Origin: UBA3775 sp964572955
GTDB taxonomy: Bacteria; Bacillota; Clostridia; Lachnospirales; Lachnospiraceae
Direction: 5' to 3'
NCBI GenBank assembly: GCA_964572955.1
Contig: CAZNGY010000001.1
Location: forward strand, 69,500-133,499
Length of the DNA: 64,000 bases
Positions within the stretch are counted from its first letter, which is position 1; each line of letters starts with the position of its first letter. The translations under genes and the position numbers were made by a program. Below, in pieces: positions 35,908 to 45,149 of this stretch. The notes beneath the pieces are model-generated. The model was not told the DNA's origin. It saw nothing but the letters and a program-made list of their open reading frames with translations, and searched no databases.

Positions 35908-36522
35908 ATGGAAAAAAAACTTGATACGCTTTTTGAATTTTTACTCGAACTTGATAAGGAAAAAAACATATTCAGACAGACTTATCTGAGTGATGGGAAA
36001 AGAAAGGAAAACGATGCCGAACATGCATGGCATATGGCGGTTATGGCTTTACTGCTTAAAGACTATGCTGCTGAAAAAATAGATATAGAGAAGACAATTA
36101 AGATGATTTTGCTTCATGATGTAGTTGAAATAGATGCGGGTGATACATATGCATATGATGAAGCAGGACAGAGTACACATGAAGAAAGAGAAGACGCAGC
36201 AGCAAAAAGAATCTATGGAATTCTTGAGGACGATTTGGCAGATGAACTTTACGGACTCTGGAGAGAGTTTGAGGACAGAAGCAGTCCGGAAGCAAGGTTC
36301 GCAAGAACAATGGACTGTATCCAGCCTCTTCTTTTGAATGCGGCAACTTCAGGTAGGGCTTGGGTAGAACACGGAATAGATGTATCGCAGGTTTTAAAGA
36401 GAAACGAAAAAACTGCGGAGGGATCGGAGGTCTTGTGGGATTATGCAAAGGAAAAGTTCATAATACCGAATGTAGAGAAAGGAAGACTTACCGACAGAGA
36501 GGGAAATTTTTCAGGTAAATAA
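35908..36522 (+). CDS. HD-domain hydrolase (YfbR/HDDC2-like)
   Basis: 204 residues, cytoplasmic. The metal-binding HD signature is complete: an early His in NDAEHAWHMA, LLHDVVEIDAGDT with His-Asp, and a later Asp in RTMDCIQP. Length and layout fit the HDDC2/YfbR group, many of which are 5'-deoxynucleotidases; the substrate here is unknown. AAAAGAGGT precedes the ATG. It lies 34 bases after the muramidase gene and may share its transcript. Confidence 0.85.
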   Translation: MEKKLDTLFEFLLELDKEKNIFRQTYLSDGKRKENDAEHAWHMAVMALLLKDYAAEKIDIEKTIKMILLHDVVEIDAGDTYAYDEAGQSTHEEREDAAAKRIYGILEDDLADELYGLWREFEDRSSPEARFARTMDCIQPLLLNAATSGRAWVEHGIDVSQVLKRNEKTAEGSEVLWDYAKEKFIIPNVEKGRLTDREGNFSGK

Positions 36523-36541
36523 AGTTTAAAAAACGGGGAAA

Positions 36542-36570
36542 TTGACAAACAAATGTTCGTATGATAAACT
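36542..36570 (+). promoter_or_regulatory. Promoter of parE with embedded LexA-like box
   Basis: TTGACA, an exact 17-base spacer and TAAACT. The sequence CAAAC-AAAT-GTTCG (36546-36559), which overlaps the end of the -35 and the spacer, differs by one base from the Gram-positive LexA consensus CGAAC-N4-GTTCG. In B. subtilis, topoisomerase IV genes are, to my recollection, part of the LexA regulon, which would fit. Confidence 0.65.
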
Positions 36571-36627
36571 TTGTTTTGGAATCATTTTGGCCGCAGCAGA
36601 CGGCAAAGAGCAGATGGAGGAAAACAG

Positions 36628-38568
36628 ATGGTAGAATATGATGGAAGCCAAATAGTGGTTCTTGAGGGTTTGGAGGCTGTAAGAAAACGTCCGGGAATGT
36701 ATATCGGAAGTACAGGAACGAGAGGTCTTCACCATCTTATTTGGGAGATACTTGATAATGGTATAGATGAGCATCTTGCAGGATATTGCAATAAAATAGA
36801 AATTACTCTTTTGGAAGACGGAGGAATTAAAATAAGGGACCATGGAAGAGGAGTTCCGGTTGATTTGCACCCTACAAAAAAAATTCCTACGGAAAGAGTA
36901 GTTTATACTATTTTACATGCGGGAGGAAAGTTCGGTAATTCTGTTTATAAGGTTTCGGGAGGTCTTCATGGTGTAGGTGCATCTGTTGTAAATGCCCTTT
37001 CGTCAAAGATGTTTATAGAAATCCGGAAAGGCGGTCTTGTTTATAAAGATTCCTATGAGAATGGCGGTAATCCGACGTTGAGCCTTACGGAAAAAGGAGA
37101 ACTGCCGGTGGCAGGAAAGTGCGCAAAATCGGATACAGGAACTGAAGTAACGTTCTATCCGGATCCTTCGATATTTGAAACGGTTGAGTTTAAGGCTGAA
37201 ACAATATGCAAAAGACTGAAGGAAATTGCTTACCTTAATAAAGGGCTGACGATTGAATTTGAAGATAAAAAAGCAGGTACTAAGAAAACGTATTATGAAG
37301 AAGACGGAATAAAAAGCTATGTAGCCTACCTTAACAGGGATGCAGTATGTCTTCATCCGGAACCTGTTTATACGGAGGGAACGAGCGGAGACATAGAAGT
37401 TGAGGTTGCTTTTCAATATACAAATTCATACACGGAACAGATAAATGCATACTGTAACAGAATCAATGTTGTGGATGGAGGAACTCTTGTAACCGGATTC
37501 AAAATGGCGTTGACCAGGGTAATGAATCAATATGCAAGGGAACTCGGTATATTAAAGGATAAGGATGAAAATTTTGACGGGAAAGATATACGTAACGGAA
37601 TTGTTGCCATTATTTCAATAAAACATCCGGACCCGCAGTTTGAGGGGCAGACAAAGACAAAGCTCGGAAATACAGATGCTAAGATGGCGGTAGATGAAGT
37701 TTTTGCAAGAGAAGTGGAAAGATATTTTGACCGCAATGTTGAGATTCTGAAGAAAATTCTTGAAAACTCACTTAAATCTTTTCAGGCAAGAAAAGCAGGA
37801 GATAAAGCTAGAAATGCCGTACTTAAATCTTTAAATGACTTTGATACAAAGTCGAAATTGGCTGCATGTTCTTCAAAGAAAGCTGCTGAATGTGAGGTTT
37901 ATATCGTAGAGGGTGACTCAGCCGGAGGTACGGTAAAAAAGGCGAGAAACAGGCGTACTCAGGCAGTTCTTCCGCTCAGAGGCAAAATCTTAAATGTAGA
38001 AAAGGCGACTTTGGAGAAGATACTGACGAACAATGAAATTAAAACGATGATAGCTTCTTTCGGATGCGGAATCGGTGACGAGTTTGACATAAATAAATTA
38101 AGATATGACAAAATTATCATATTAACGGATGCTGATGTAGACGGAGCTCATATAAGCACGCTGCTTCTTACGTTTTTCTATCGATTTATGCCGGAACTTA
38201 TTTTAGAAGGAAAGGTTTATAGAGGTCTTCCACCACTGTACAAGGTAGATTATGAGCTTTCAAAAGGGAAAAAGAAAACCAAAGAGAGCAGATATATCAT
38301 GGATGATTTCAGTCTTGAAAAGTTCAGAAACGATATAGAAGGAAAAGGAAAAATTCTGTCAATGCAGAGATACAAGGGTCTCGGAGAAATGGATGCTGAT
38401 CAGCTTTGGGAAACTACACTTGATCCGGAAACAAGAACTCTTGCAAGGGTTTCAATCAGTGATGTTGTGGAGGCTGATGAGATTACAGGAGTTCTTATGG
38501 GAAGTGCGGTTCCGCCGAGGAGACAGTTTATAATGGAAGAAGCAAAATATGCCAAGCTGGATGTTTAG
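36628..38568 (+). CDS. parE: DNA topoisomerase IV subunit B (ParE-like type IIA ATPase)
   Basis: 646 residues from the ATG at 36628, after ATGGAGGAAAA. The GHKL ATPase domain has EILDNGIDEHLAG, IRDHGRGVPVD and GGLHGVGASVVNAL. The TOPRIM domain has EGDSAGG, PLRGKILNVEK and DADVDGAHI. The C-terminal GyrB/ParE tail is present. It pairs with the ParC-like gene 142 bases downstream, and the partner lacks a GyrA box, which is why topoisomerase IV is preferred over gyrase. It decatenates daughter chromosomes using ATP. Confidence 0.88.
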   Translation: MVEYDGSQIVVLEGLEAVRKRPGMYIGSTGTRGLHHLIWEILDNGIDEHLAGYCNKIEITLLEDGGIKIRDHGRGVPVDLHPTKKIPTERVVYTILHAGGKFGNSVYKVSGGLHGVGASVVNALSSKMFIEIRKGGLVYKDSYENGGNPTLSLTEKGELPVAGKCAKSDTGTEVTFYPDPSIFETVEFKAETICKRLKEIAYLNKGLTIEFEDKKAGTKKTYYEEDGIKSYVAYLNRDAVCLHPEPVYTEGTSGDIEVEVAFQYTNSYTEQINAYCNRINVVDGGTLVTGFKMALTRVMNQYARELGILKDKDENFDGKDIRNGIVAIISIKHPDPQFEGQTKTKLGNTDAKMAVDEVFAREVERYFDRNVEILKKILENSLKSFQARKAGDKARNAVLKSLNDFDTKSKLAACSSKKAAECEVYIVEGDSAGGTVKKARNRRTQAVLPLRGKILNVEKATLEKILTNNEIKTMIASFGCGIGDEFDINKLRYDKIIILTDADVDGAHISTLLLTFFYRFMPELILEGKVYRGLPPLYKVDYELSKGKKKTKESRYIMDDFSLEKFRNDIEGKGKILSMQRYKGLGEMDADQLWETTLDPETRTLARVSISDVVEADEITGVLMGSAVPPRRQFIMEEAKYAKLDV

Positions 38569-38710
38569 AAAATATCGTAAAAATTTATAACTTTTGCTTT
38601 AAGGTAAACCGGAAGAATACAGAGATAATTGTACCCGCAGAAAATAAACCGGGTGTTTCGGTTTGTGTAAAGAAGGAAAGCCCAGGATAATGAGGGCAAA
38701 GGAGGAAATA

Positions 38711-40966
38711 GTGAGTAATCCAGAGGATACAATAATTCAGCGCGACTTCGTGGAGGAGATGAGAACTTCATACAGGGATTATGCGATGAGTGTTATTATA
38801 GCCAGAGCACTGCCGGATGTCAGAGACGGACTTAAACCGGTTCAAAGAAGAGTTTTATATGCAATGATTGAACTTGGTCTTTCGCCTGACAAACCGCATA
38901 GAAAATGTGCCCGTATAGTAGGTGATACAATGGGTAAATATCATCCGCACGGAGATTCATCAATATATGATGCACTGGTGCATATGTCTGAAGACTACAG
39001 TCTGGCAATTCCGCTTGTAGACGGTCATGGAAATTTTGGCTCAATAGACGGAGATGGTGCGGCTGCAATGAGATATACCGAGGCAAGGTTAAGCGAGGGT
39101 GCAATGACTCTTCTTGACCACCTTGAAAAAGGTCTTGTTGAGTTTGGACCTAACTTTGATGAGAGTGAGAAAGAACCTATGGTTCTGCCGGCAATGCTCC
39201 CGAACCTTCTTATCAACGGAACTACAGGTATTGCAGTCGGAATGGCAACCAACATACCGCCGCATAATCCCGGTGAAGTTATAAATGGCGTAATTGCATA
39301 CATGGAAAACCCGGAAATTACGACGGATGAACTTATGGTTCATATACCGGGACCGGATTTCCCTACCGGAGGAATCATTACAAATGCTGATGAGCTACAG
39401 AATCTCTATGAAACCGGTGAGGGAAAAATCAGGGTAAGGGCAAGAACTTCAATTGAAAACGGGGAGTCGGGAAGGAAGAATATCGTAATTTCAGAAATAC
39501 CTTATCCGGCAGCAGGCAACAAGACGAGACTTGTGGAAGAACTTGTAACCTTGATGAAAGATAAAACATTCGAGGAAATTTATGATGTCAGGGACGAGTC
39601 TAGCAAGGAAGGGATAAGAATTGTTGTTGAAGTAAAAAAAGACAGGGACGTATCTAACCTTCTTAACGGACTTTTGAAAAAATCTTCATTGGAAAGTACC
39701 TATGGAGCATGTTTTCTTGCTGTTAAAGATAAGCAGCCATATCAGTTCAGTCTCAGACAGCTGGTTGTTGAATTTGTGGATTTTCAGGAAGAATTATATA
39801 CAAAAGAGTACAAATTTCTCTTAGATAAAGCAAATAAGAGACTGGAAATAGTGGACGGACTCATAAGGGCTGTTGATGTTATAGATGTAATAATTGAGGT
39901 TCTTAGAGGATCATCTTCAGTTAAACAGGCAAAGGAATGTCTTATTAGCGGAAATACGGAGGATATAAAATTTAAGACGGAAACTGCAAGAGCCATTGCA
40001 GTTACATTCGATTTTACTGAGAAACAGGCAGATGCAATCCTTACAATGCAGCTTTCAAAACTCATAGGACTTGAGGTCTTAAAGCTCCATGGTGAGCAGG
40101 AACAGCTTCTTAAAGACATACGCAGATTTGAAAAAATACTGGGAAGCCGAAAGGAATTGCATAAGGTTATAAAGACTCAGCTTTTGGAATTCAGGGAAAA
40201 ATTCAAAACCGAGAGAAAAACAACAATTATGAATTCAAAGGTTGAGAATTACAAGGCAGAAGAAAAAATAGAGGATCTTATTGTTGTTTCAGACAGATTC
40301 GGATATACGAAAACGGTTGATCCGGCGGCTTATCAAAGAGCGGGTGCGGAGGCAGTTGCTGAATTTACGAATGTTATTACTGTTAAAAGTGACGATAGAA
40401 TCTGTATCTTTACCGCTGAGGGAAATATGTATCAGATAAAAGTTTCTCAACTTCCTAAATGCAGGGTAAAAGAGAAAGGCACTCTGATACAGGTGCTTAC
40501 AAAGATGGATAAAGAAACACCTGTTTTTATGGCATCATTATCCCAGCTTTTTGAAGCACAGCTGCTTTTTATCACCCAAAATGGTTTTGTGAAAAGAGTG
40601 TCAGGTGTGGAATATGATACAAAGCGTCAGGTTGTGGCGGCAACAAAGCTTGGTGACGGTGACAGTGTTGCAAATATAATAATGCTGTCTGCTGCAGAAG
40701 TGCTTTCTGAAAAACAGAGACTTACAATATTAACAAACAAAAACCTGCTTCTTATGTTCCAGCTTAGTGAGGTTCCGGAACAGAAAAAAACAGGTAAGGG
40801 CGTGAAGGGAATTACGCTTACAAAGGCAGAATCGGTTGTTTATGCGGTTGTTCACGACAGCAAAGAAGAAGTGCTTTCATTTGAGGGGAAAAAGATTAAT
40901 ATTAAAAAACTGAGAACCAGAAAACGCGGGCTTCAGGGATTGAAGATTCAGTTTGAAAAATCTTGA
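38711..40966 (+). CDS. parC: DNA topoisomerase IV subunit A (ParC-like)
   Basis: 751 residues from a GTG at 38711, which follows AAAGGAGG; an ATG 21 bases upstream is an alternative. The breakage-reunion domain has RDYAMSVIIARALPDVRDGL, KYHPHGD, and the catalytic tyrosine Y122 in MRYTEARL. The C-terminal domain is short, and the canonical GyrA box (QRRGG-type) is absent; only a degenerate RKRGLQG occurs at the very end. This favours ParC over GyrA. It forms the DNA-cutting half of topoisomerase IV with the upstream ParE. Its end overlaps the lysA promoter. Confidence 0.87.
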   Translation: MSNPEDTIIQRDFVEEMRTSYRDYAMSVIIARALPDVRDGLKPVQRRVLYAMIELGLSPDKPHRKCARIVGDTMGKYHPHGDSSIYDALVHMSEDYSLAIPLVDGHGNFGSIDGDGAAAMRYTEARLSEGAMTLLDHLEKGLVEFGPNFDESEKEPMVLPAMLPNLLINGTTGIAVGMATNIPPHNPGEVINGVIAYMENPEITTDELMVHIPGPDFPTGGIITNADELQNLYETGEGKIRVRARTSIENGESGRKNIVISEIPYPAAGNKTRLVEELVTLMKDKTFEEIYDVRDESSKEGIRIVVEVKKDRDVSNLLNGLLKKSSLESTYGACFLAVKDKQPYQFSLRQLVVEFVDFQEELYTKEYKFLLDKANKRLEIVDGLIRAVDVIDVIIEVLRGSSSVKQAKECLISGNTEDIKFKTETARAIAVTFDFTEKQADAILTMQLSKLIGLEVLKLHGEQEQLLKDIRRFEKILGSRKELHKVIKTQLLEFREKFKTERKTTIMNSKVENYKAEEKIEDLIVVSDRFGYTKTVDPAAYQRAGAEAVAEFTNVITVKSDDRICIFTAEGNMYQIKVSQLPKCRVKEKGTLIQVLTKMDKETPVFMASLSQLFEAQLLFITQNGFVKRVSGVEYDTKRQVVAATKLGDGDSVANIIMLSAAEVLSEKQRLTILTNKNLLLMFQLSEVPEQKKTGKGVKGITLTKAESVVYAVVHDSKEEVLSFEGKKINIKKLRTRKRGLQGLKIQFEKS

Positions 40967-40991
40967 CAAACCTAAACATAGATGATAGCAT
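40963..40991 (+). promoter_or_regulatory. Promoter of lysA, overlapping the parC stop
   Basis: TTGACA at 40963-40968, a 17-base spacer and TAGCAT. The -35 contains the parC stop codon. Confidence 0.6.
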
Positions 40992-41006
40992 GACAAGGCA
41001 GTTTGT

Positions 41007-41085
41007 ACGGTTGAATCATGGCATCTGGTCGTGTTACGGAGATAATGATAAAGCCGTTAAACGAGGATTGACATCAGGAAATAAA
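41007..41085 (+). ncRNA. Structured leader before lysA (candidate regulatory RNA)
   Basis: A long interrupted hairpin (41007-41057) pairs ACGG/CCGT, ATCAT/ATGAT, ATCT/AGAT and CGT/ACG in perfect nested order around a GTT loop. A second hairpin (GGATT/AATCC, about 41065-41085) follows, and the GGAGG site comes about 25 bases later. The sequence does not match the lysine riboswitch consensus that I know. Confidence 0.45.
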
Positions 41086-41126
41086 GAATCCGGAATGTGA
41101 ATTAACATATGGAGGAATAAATAAGA

Positions 41127-42392
41127 ATGAAGAAGAGTTTTCTTACTAAGGAAATGGTTGAAAAAATTGTAAAGGATTACCCTACACCTTTTCATATATA
41201 TGATGAAGCGGGAATCAGGAAGAATGCCAGAGCTTTAAAAAAGGCTTTTGCATGGAATCCGGGATTTAAGGAATTTTTTGCAGTTAAGGCGACACCAAAT
41301 CCTTATCTTCTTCAGATTTTAAAAGAGGAAGGCTGTGGGGCAGACTGCTCATCAATTACGGAACTTTATCTCTCAGAAGCGGTGGGAATGGGAGAAGGTG
41401 ACATTATGTTTTCCTCAAACGAGACTCCGGAAGGGGAATTTACAAAAGCAAAAGAACTTGGAGCTTATATTAATCTTGATGACATAACACATATCGATTT
41501 TCTTAATAAAGAATGCGGCGTTCCTGAGACCGTATGCATGAGATATAATCCGGGAGGAATCTATGAGCTTGAAAACGGCATAATGGATAATCCGGGTGAT
41601 GCTAAATACGGAAATACTAAGGAACAGATGATTGAAGGATATAAAAAGCTGATGTCACTTGGTGTTAAGAATTTCGGTATACATTCTTTTCTTGTAAGCA
41701 ATACCACAGCAGGTGATTACTACCCTACACTGGCAAGAACTCTTTTTGAACTTGCGGTAGAGCTGAAGGAAAAAACAGGAGCCCATATTAAATTTATTAA
41801 TCTTTCCGGCGGTATCGGTATACCATACAGACCTGAACAGGAACCTGTTGATATACTGGCTGTAGGCGAAGGTGTGAGAAGGGTTTACGAGGAAATTCTT
41901 GTTCCGGCAGGAATGGGAGACGTTGCTATATTTACGGAACTCGGAAGATTTATGATGGGACCATATGGGGAACTTGTAGTTAAGGCAATTCATGAAAAGC
42001 ATATTTACAAAGAATATATCGGTGTCGATGCCTGTGCGGTTAATCTTATGAGACCGGCTATGTATAAGGCATACCACCACATAACAGTATTAGGTAAGGA
42101 AAATGAGCCATGCGACCATGTTTACGACGTTGTCGGCTCATTATGCGAAAATAATGATAAGTTTGCAATAGACCGCAGTCTGCCTGAGATAGAAATGGGT
42201 GATTATCTTGTCATTCATGATACAGGAGCTCACGGTTTTGCAATGGGATACAATTATAATGGAAAACTTAAATCAGCAGAACTTCTTTTAAAAGAAGACG
42301 GAAGTGTGAAACTTATCAGAAGGGCGGAAACCCCATCGGATTATTTCAGAACTTTTGATTTTGATGATCTTATGAAACCATATATTAATTAA
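41127..42392 (+). CDS. lysA: Diaminopimelate decarboxylase
   Basis: 421 residues, the normal size. It is a fold-type III PLP enzyme: the PLP Lys is K54 in FFAVKATPNP, the His of NFGIHSF and the glycine-rich NLSGGIGIPY lie in the barrel, and the C-terminal beta domain carries ELGRFMMGPYG, CAVNLMRPAMY and GSLCENND. The last motif varies from the usual CES-D. It decarboxylates meso-diaminopimelate to lysine, the last step of lysine synthesis; related ornithine/arginine decarboxylases are less likely given the overall pattern. GGAGGAA precedes the ATG. It has its own promoter and structured leader. Confidence 0.88.
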   Translation: MKKSFLTKEMVEKIVKDYPTPFHIYDEAGIRKNARALKKAFAWNPGFKEFFAVKATPNPYLLQILKEEGCGADCSSITELYLSEAVGMGEGDIMFSSNETPEGEFTKAKELGAYINLDDITHIDFLNKECGVPETVCMRYNPGGIYELENGIMDNPGDAKYGNTKEQMIEGYKKLMSLGVKNFGIHSFLVSNTTAGDYYPTLARTLFELAVELKEKTGAHIKFINLSGGIGIPYRPEQEPVDILAVGEGVRRVYEEILVPAGMGDVAIFTELGRFMMGPYGELVVKAIHEKHIYKEYIGVDACAVNLMRPAMYKAYHHITVLGKENEPCDHVYDVVGSLCENNDKFAIDRSLPEIEMGDYLVIHDTGAHGFAMGYNYNGKLKSAELLLKEDGSVKLIRRAETPSDYFRTFDFDDLMKPYIN

Positions 42393-42545
42393 GGACTGGT
42401 TTTGTCCTTTTCTCAATGCTTATTGTGTAGCCGAGCCAGGCGGATTTATGTACCGGTTATGATAAAAATCAGATGGTGACGTAAATTTTAAAGAGGCTGT
42501 TCGGTTATTAGGAAGTAGCAACTGCGGAGCATAATTATCTGCATG
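42393..42545 (+). other. Non-coding stretch after lysA, possible small RNA or 3' UTR
   Basis: About 150 bases without a plausible gene lie before a strong terminator. A small GGAC/GTCC hairpin with TTTT follows the lysA stop, and the rest contains GC-richer segments (GCCGAGCCAGGCGG, GGAAGTAGCAACTGCGGAGC) unlike the AT-rich spacers elsewhere. CAGGC near 42441 could pair with GCCTG of the terminator stem. I do not recognise a known RNA family. Confidence 0.3.
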
Positions 42546-42573
42546 AAAAGCCTGCCTTATGGCAGGTTTTTTT
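42546..42573 (+). terminator. Terminator after the lysA region
   Basis: CCTGCC (42551-42556) pairs with GGCAGG (42561-42566) and is followed by seven T. Confidence 0.85.
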
Positions 42574-42763
42574 ACTCTACAGGAAAGTTGAGAAAAAGCA
42601 GGAATCGGTATGCGATTTTAATCTCTTACCTTTACTTTTATGAGTGCAAATTATTATTATATAACTATATTGAAAACATTATCAGGAAATTTTTGATTTG
42701 CTTATTAACTACTATTTGATTTTTGGATTTGGGCAGAGATAGTGCCCGGAAATGAGGGATATG
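42574..42763 (+). other. AT-rich spacer before the ABC cassette
   Basis: A very AT-rich stretch that should hold the promoter of the ABC/DUF1854 cassette. No pair of -35/-10 boxes stands out, and no hairpin or gene is visible. Confidence 0.5.
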
Positions 42764-45109
42764 ATGAATAAAGGACCGATCGTATTCGGGAATAAGAAAA
42801 TCCCGACAGGACTTATTAACTCTCTGAAGGAAAAGAATATAAATGTTGAAGAAATGATATACATAATTCCGGTGGATTTGGATGAGGAATGCAGATTCAC
42901 CAGAGGATTTGTTTTCTTTGGAAAAAAACAGATTGTGTCGGCGGTATGCAGACTAAGGAAAAATGAAATACGTTTTTACAGAGGAACTGAAAATTTAAAG
43001 CAAAAGGGTCTTCAGGAAGAGAACATCTATGGTATCAAAATTTTCGAGACTGACTCCACAAAAGAAATAAAAATTGAAAGAAATGTTGTAGGCGGAAATC
43101 TTGTCGCAATAGGTGAAGATGAAGGAAAAGACGGCATTATTGCGGTTTTTTCAAATCAATGTACCGGAGGAGCGGACAGGCTTTGTAAGGTCTATAAGGA
43201 GTTTAAGGAAAAAGGTGAAATAAGTGAAGAAATCTTTGCAGAAGAGAAAAAGGATGGGTATTGTCCGCATTGTGGGCATATGTATCCTGATTCTGAAAGA
43301 AAAATATGCCCGCATTGTATGAATAAAGGTTCAATTTTTCTGAGAACTTTAGGTTATCTGAAGAAGCATTGGAAGAAAATAGCCGTTGAATTCGTGTGCT
43401 TTATTCTTATAGCAATACTGGACCTTATATGGCCATATTTAAATGGAACAATTCTTTATGACAAGGTTTTGGCTTCGGATGAAAGGTTTATTGAGAAGCT
43501 CGGTATTCCCGGAGGTAACGTGTTTACTGCACTCGTGGTGATTGTATTTATGATGGTTGGTACAAAACTGCTGAGACAGCTTGCAGGAATAATCCAGGGA
43601 AGACTTACGGCGGTAATTTCACCGGAACTCGTAAAAGACATGAAGAATGATGTTTTTAATGCAATGGGAAAGCTGTCGCTTGGATTTTACAACAGTAAAC
43701 AGACAGGTTCATTAATGACAAGAGTTTTGGGTGATGCGGATTCAGTGCTCGGATTTTTTATAGACGGGTTACCATATTTTGTGATTAATATATTGTCGAT
43801 AGCTGCAACAGCCGTAATAATGTTTAAACTTAATGTACTTCTTGCGGTAGTTTCTCTTATATTTATGCCGGTATGTTTCCTCATCAGCTGGTTTATGCTT
43901 CCTAAACTGTGGCACAGATACGGAAGGAGACACAGGGCTAATAGAACGCTTAACTCTAAAATTAATGACAACCTTATGGGTGCGAGAGTCGTGAAGGCTT
44001 TTGGTCAGGAGGAAAGTGAAGTGAAGAGATTTGAAAAATCCAACAGCAGGGTACAGGAATCAGAGCTTTCAGTGGTTGAGTATGACAATAAATTTTACCA
44101 GATTTATAACAGTGCGGAGATATTGGCTTCCCTGATGGTATGGGCGGTGGGTGCATATCTGGTATTAATAAAAGGAAATCTTACACTGGGTGTGCTTATA
44201 ACCTTTTCAGGATATGTCAACCAGCTTAACGGACCAATGGATTTCTTTTCTCATTTTATAAGATGGTATACAGACTGTATGAATGCGGCGGAAAGAATAT
44301 ATGAAATTATTGATGCTGTTCCGGATGTATCTGAAAAGGAAAATGCGATTGAAATAAAAGAACTAAAAGGAGAAGTTGAGCTTCGAAATGTAACTTTTGG
44401 TTATGAAGAAAACAAGCCGGTTTTAAAAAATGTCAGTTTTAAAGCCGGAAACGGAGAAATGCTCGGAATTGTAGGTCGAAGCGGTGCCGGAAAAACCACC
44501 ATAGTAAATTTGATAAGCAGATTATATGATCCGAATGAAGGACAGGTTCTTATTGATGGTATTGATGTCAGGGATCTTTCTTTTTCAACCCTGAGAGGAA
44601 ATATAGCAATGGTTTCGCAGGAGTCATATATGTTTATGGGAACAGTGGCTGATAATATCAGGTATGCCAGGAAAGACGCAAGCAACGATGAAGTTGTAAA
44701 TGCAGCTAAACTTGCCGGAGCGCATGATTTTATATGTAAAATGCCGTATGGATATGATACAATCATCGGTTCGTCCGGAAGAACCCTGTCAGGGGGAGAA
44801 AAACAAAGAATATCCATTGCCAGAGCTGTTTTATGTAATCCTAAGATACTTATTCTTGACGAGGCAACTTCTGCAGTGGATACGGAGACTGAGCAGGCAA
44901 TTGCCAAATCAATAGATTATCTTATTAAGGACAGAACAACAATTTCAATAGCACACAGATTATCGACGTTAAAGGATGCAGCACATCTGGTTGTTATTGA
45001 TGACGGAAGGGTAACTGAAGAAGGAAGTCACGAGGAACTGACAGAATTAAAAGGAACCTATTATAAGCTTAGGGAATTGCAGACAAAGGCACTTTCGTTA
45101 AGAGATTAA
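42764..45109 (+). CDS. ABC exporter with N-terminal zinc-ribbon extension (first of a pair)
   Basis: 781 residues from the ATG at 42764, chosen because GAGGG lies 5 bases upstream (in-frame ATGs at 42752 and 42761 are less well placed). Residues 1-160 form an unusual cytoplasmic beta-rich domain, and a zinc ribbon follows (CPHCG, then CPHC, about 167-186). A six-helix exporter domain (about 205-500) and an ABC ATPase come next: Walker A GRSGAGKTT, signature LSGGEKQ, Walker B ILILDEATS, and the His loop IAHRLS. It probably forms a heterodimer with the second ABC protein. Substrate unknown. Only the DUF1854 gene lies between the two. Confidence 0.88.
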   Translation: MNKGPIVFGNKKIPTGLINSLKEKNINVEEMIYIIPVDLDEECRFTRGFVFFGKKQIVSAVCRLRKNEIRFYRGTENLKQKGLQEENIYGIKIFETDSTKEIKIERNVVGGNLVAIGEDEGKDGIIAVFSNQCTGGADRLCKVYKEFKEKGEISEEIFAEEKKDGYCPHCGHMYPDSERKICPHCMNKGSIFLRTLGYLKKHWKKIAVEFVCFILIAILDLIWPYLNGTILYDKVLASDERFIEKLGIPGGNVFTALVVIVFMMVGTKLLRQLAGIIQGRLTAVISPELVKDMKNDVFNAMGKLSLGFYNSKQTGSLMTRVLGDADSVLGFFIDGLPYFVINILSIAATAVIMFKLNVLLAVVSLIFMPVCFLISWFMLPKLWHRYGRRHRANRTLNSKINDNLMGARVVKAFGQEESEVKRFEKSNSRVQESELSVVEYDNKFYQIYNSAEILASLMVWAVGAYLVLIKGNLTLGVLITFSGYVNQLNGPMDFFSHFIRWYTDCMNAAERIYEIIDAVPDVSEKENAIEIKELKGEVELRNVTFGYEENKPVLKNVSFKAGNGEMLGIVGRSGAGKTTIVNLISRLYDPNEGQVLIDGIDVRDLSFSTLRGNIAMVSQESYMFMGTVADNIRYARKDASNDEVVNAAKLAGAHDFICKMPYGYDTIIGSSGRTLSGGEKQRISIARAVLCNPKILILDEATSAVDTETEQAIAKSIDYLIKDRTTISIAHRLSTLKDAAHLVVIDDGRVTEEGSHEELTELKGTYYKLRELQTKALSLRD

Positions 45110-45149
45110 AAACTGAGAAGTGTTGTTTTATTGGAAAAGAGGTTAATTT

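Noticed and set aside
36628..40966. DNA gyrase (gyrB-gyrA) rather than topoisomerase IV
   Set aside because: The A subunit lacks the canonical GyrA box and has a short C-terminal domain, so ParE/ParC is preferred, though by eye the families are close.
41007..41085. Lysine riboswitch before lysA
   Set aside because: The conserved lysine-riboswitch core segments are absent; only simple nested stems are seen.
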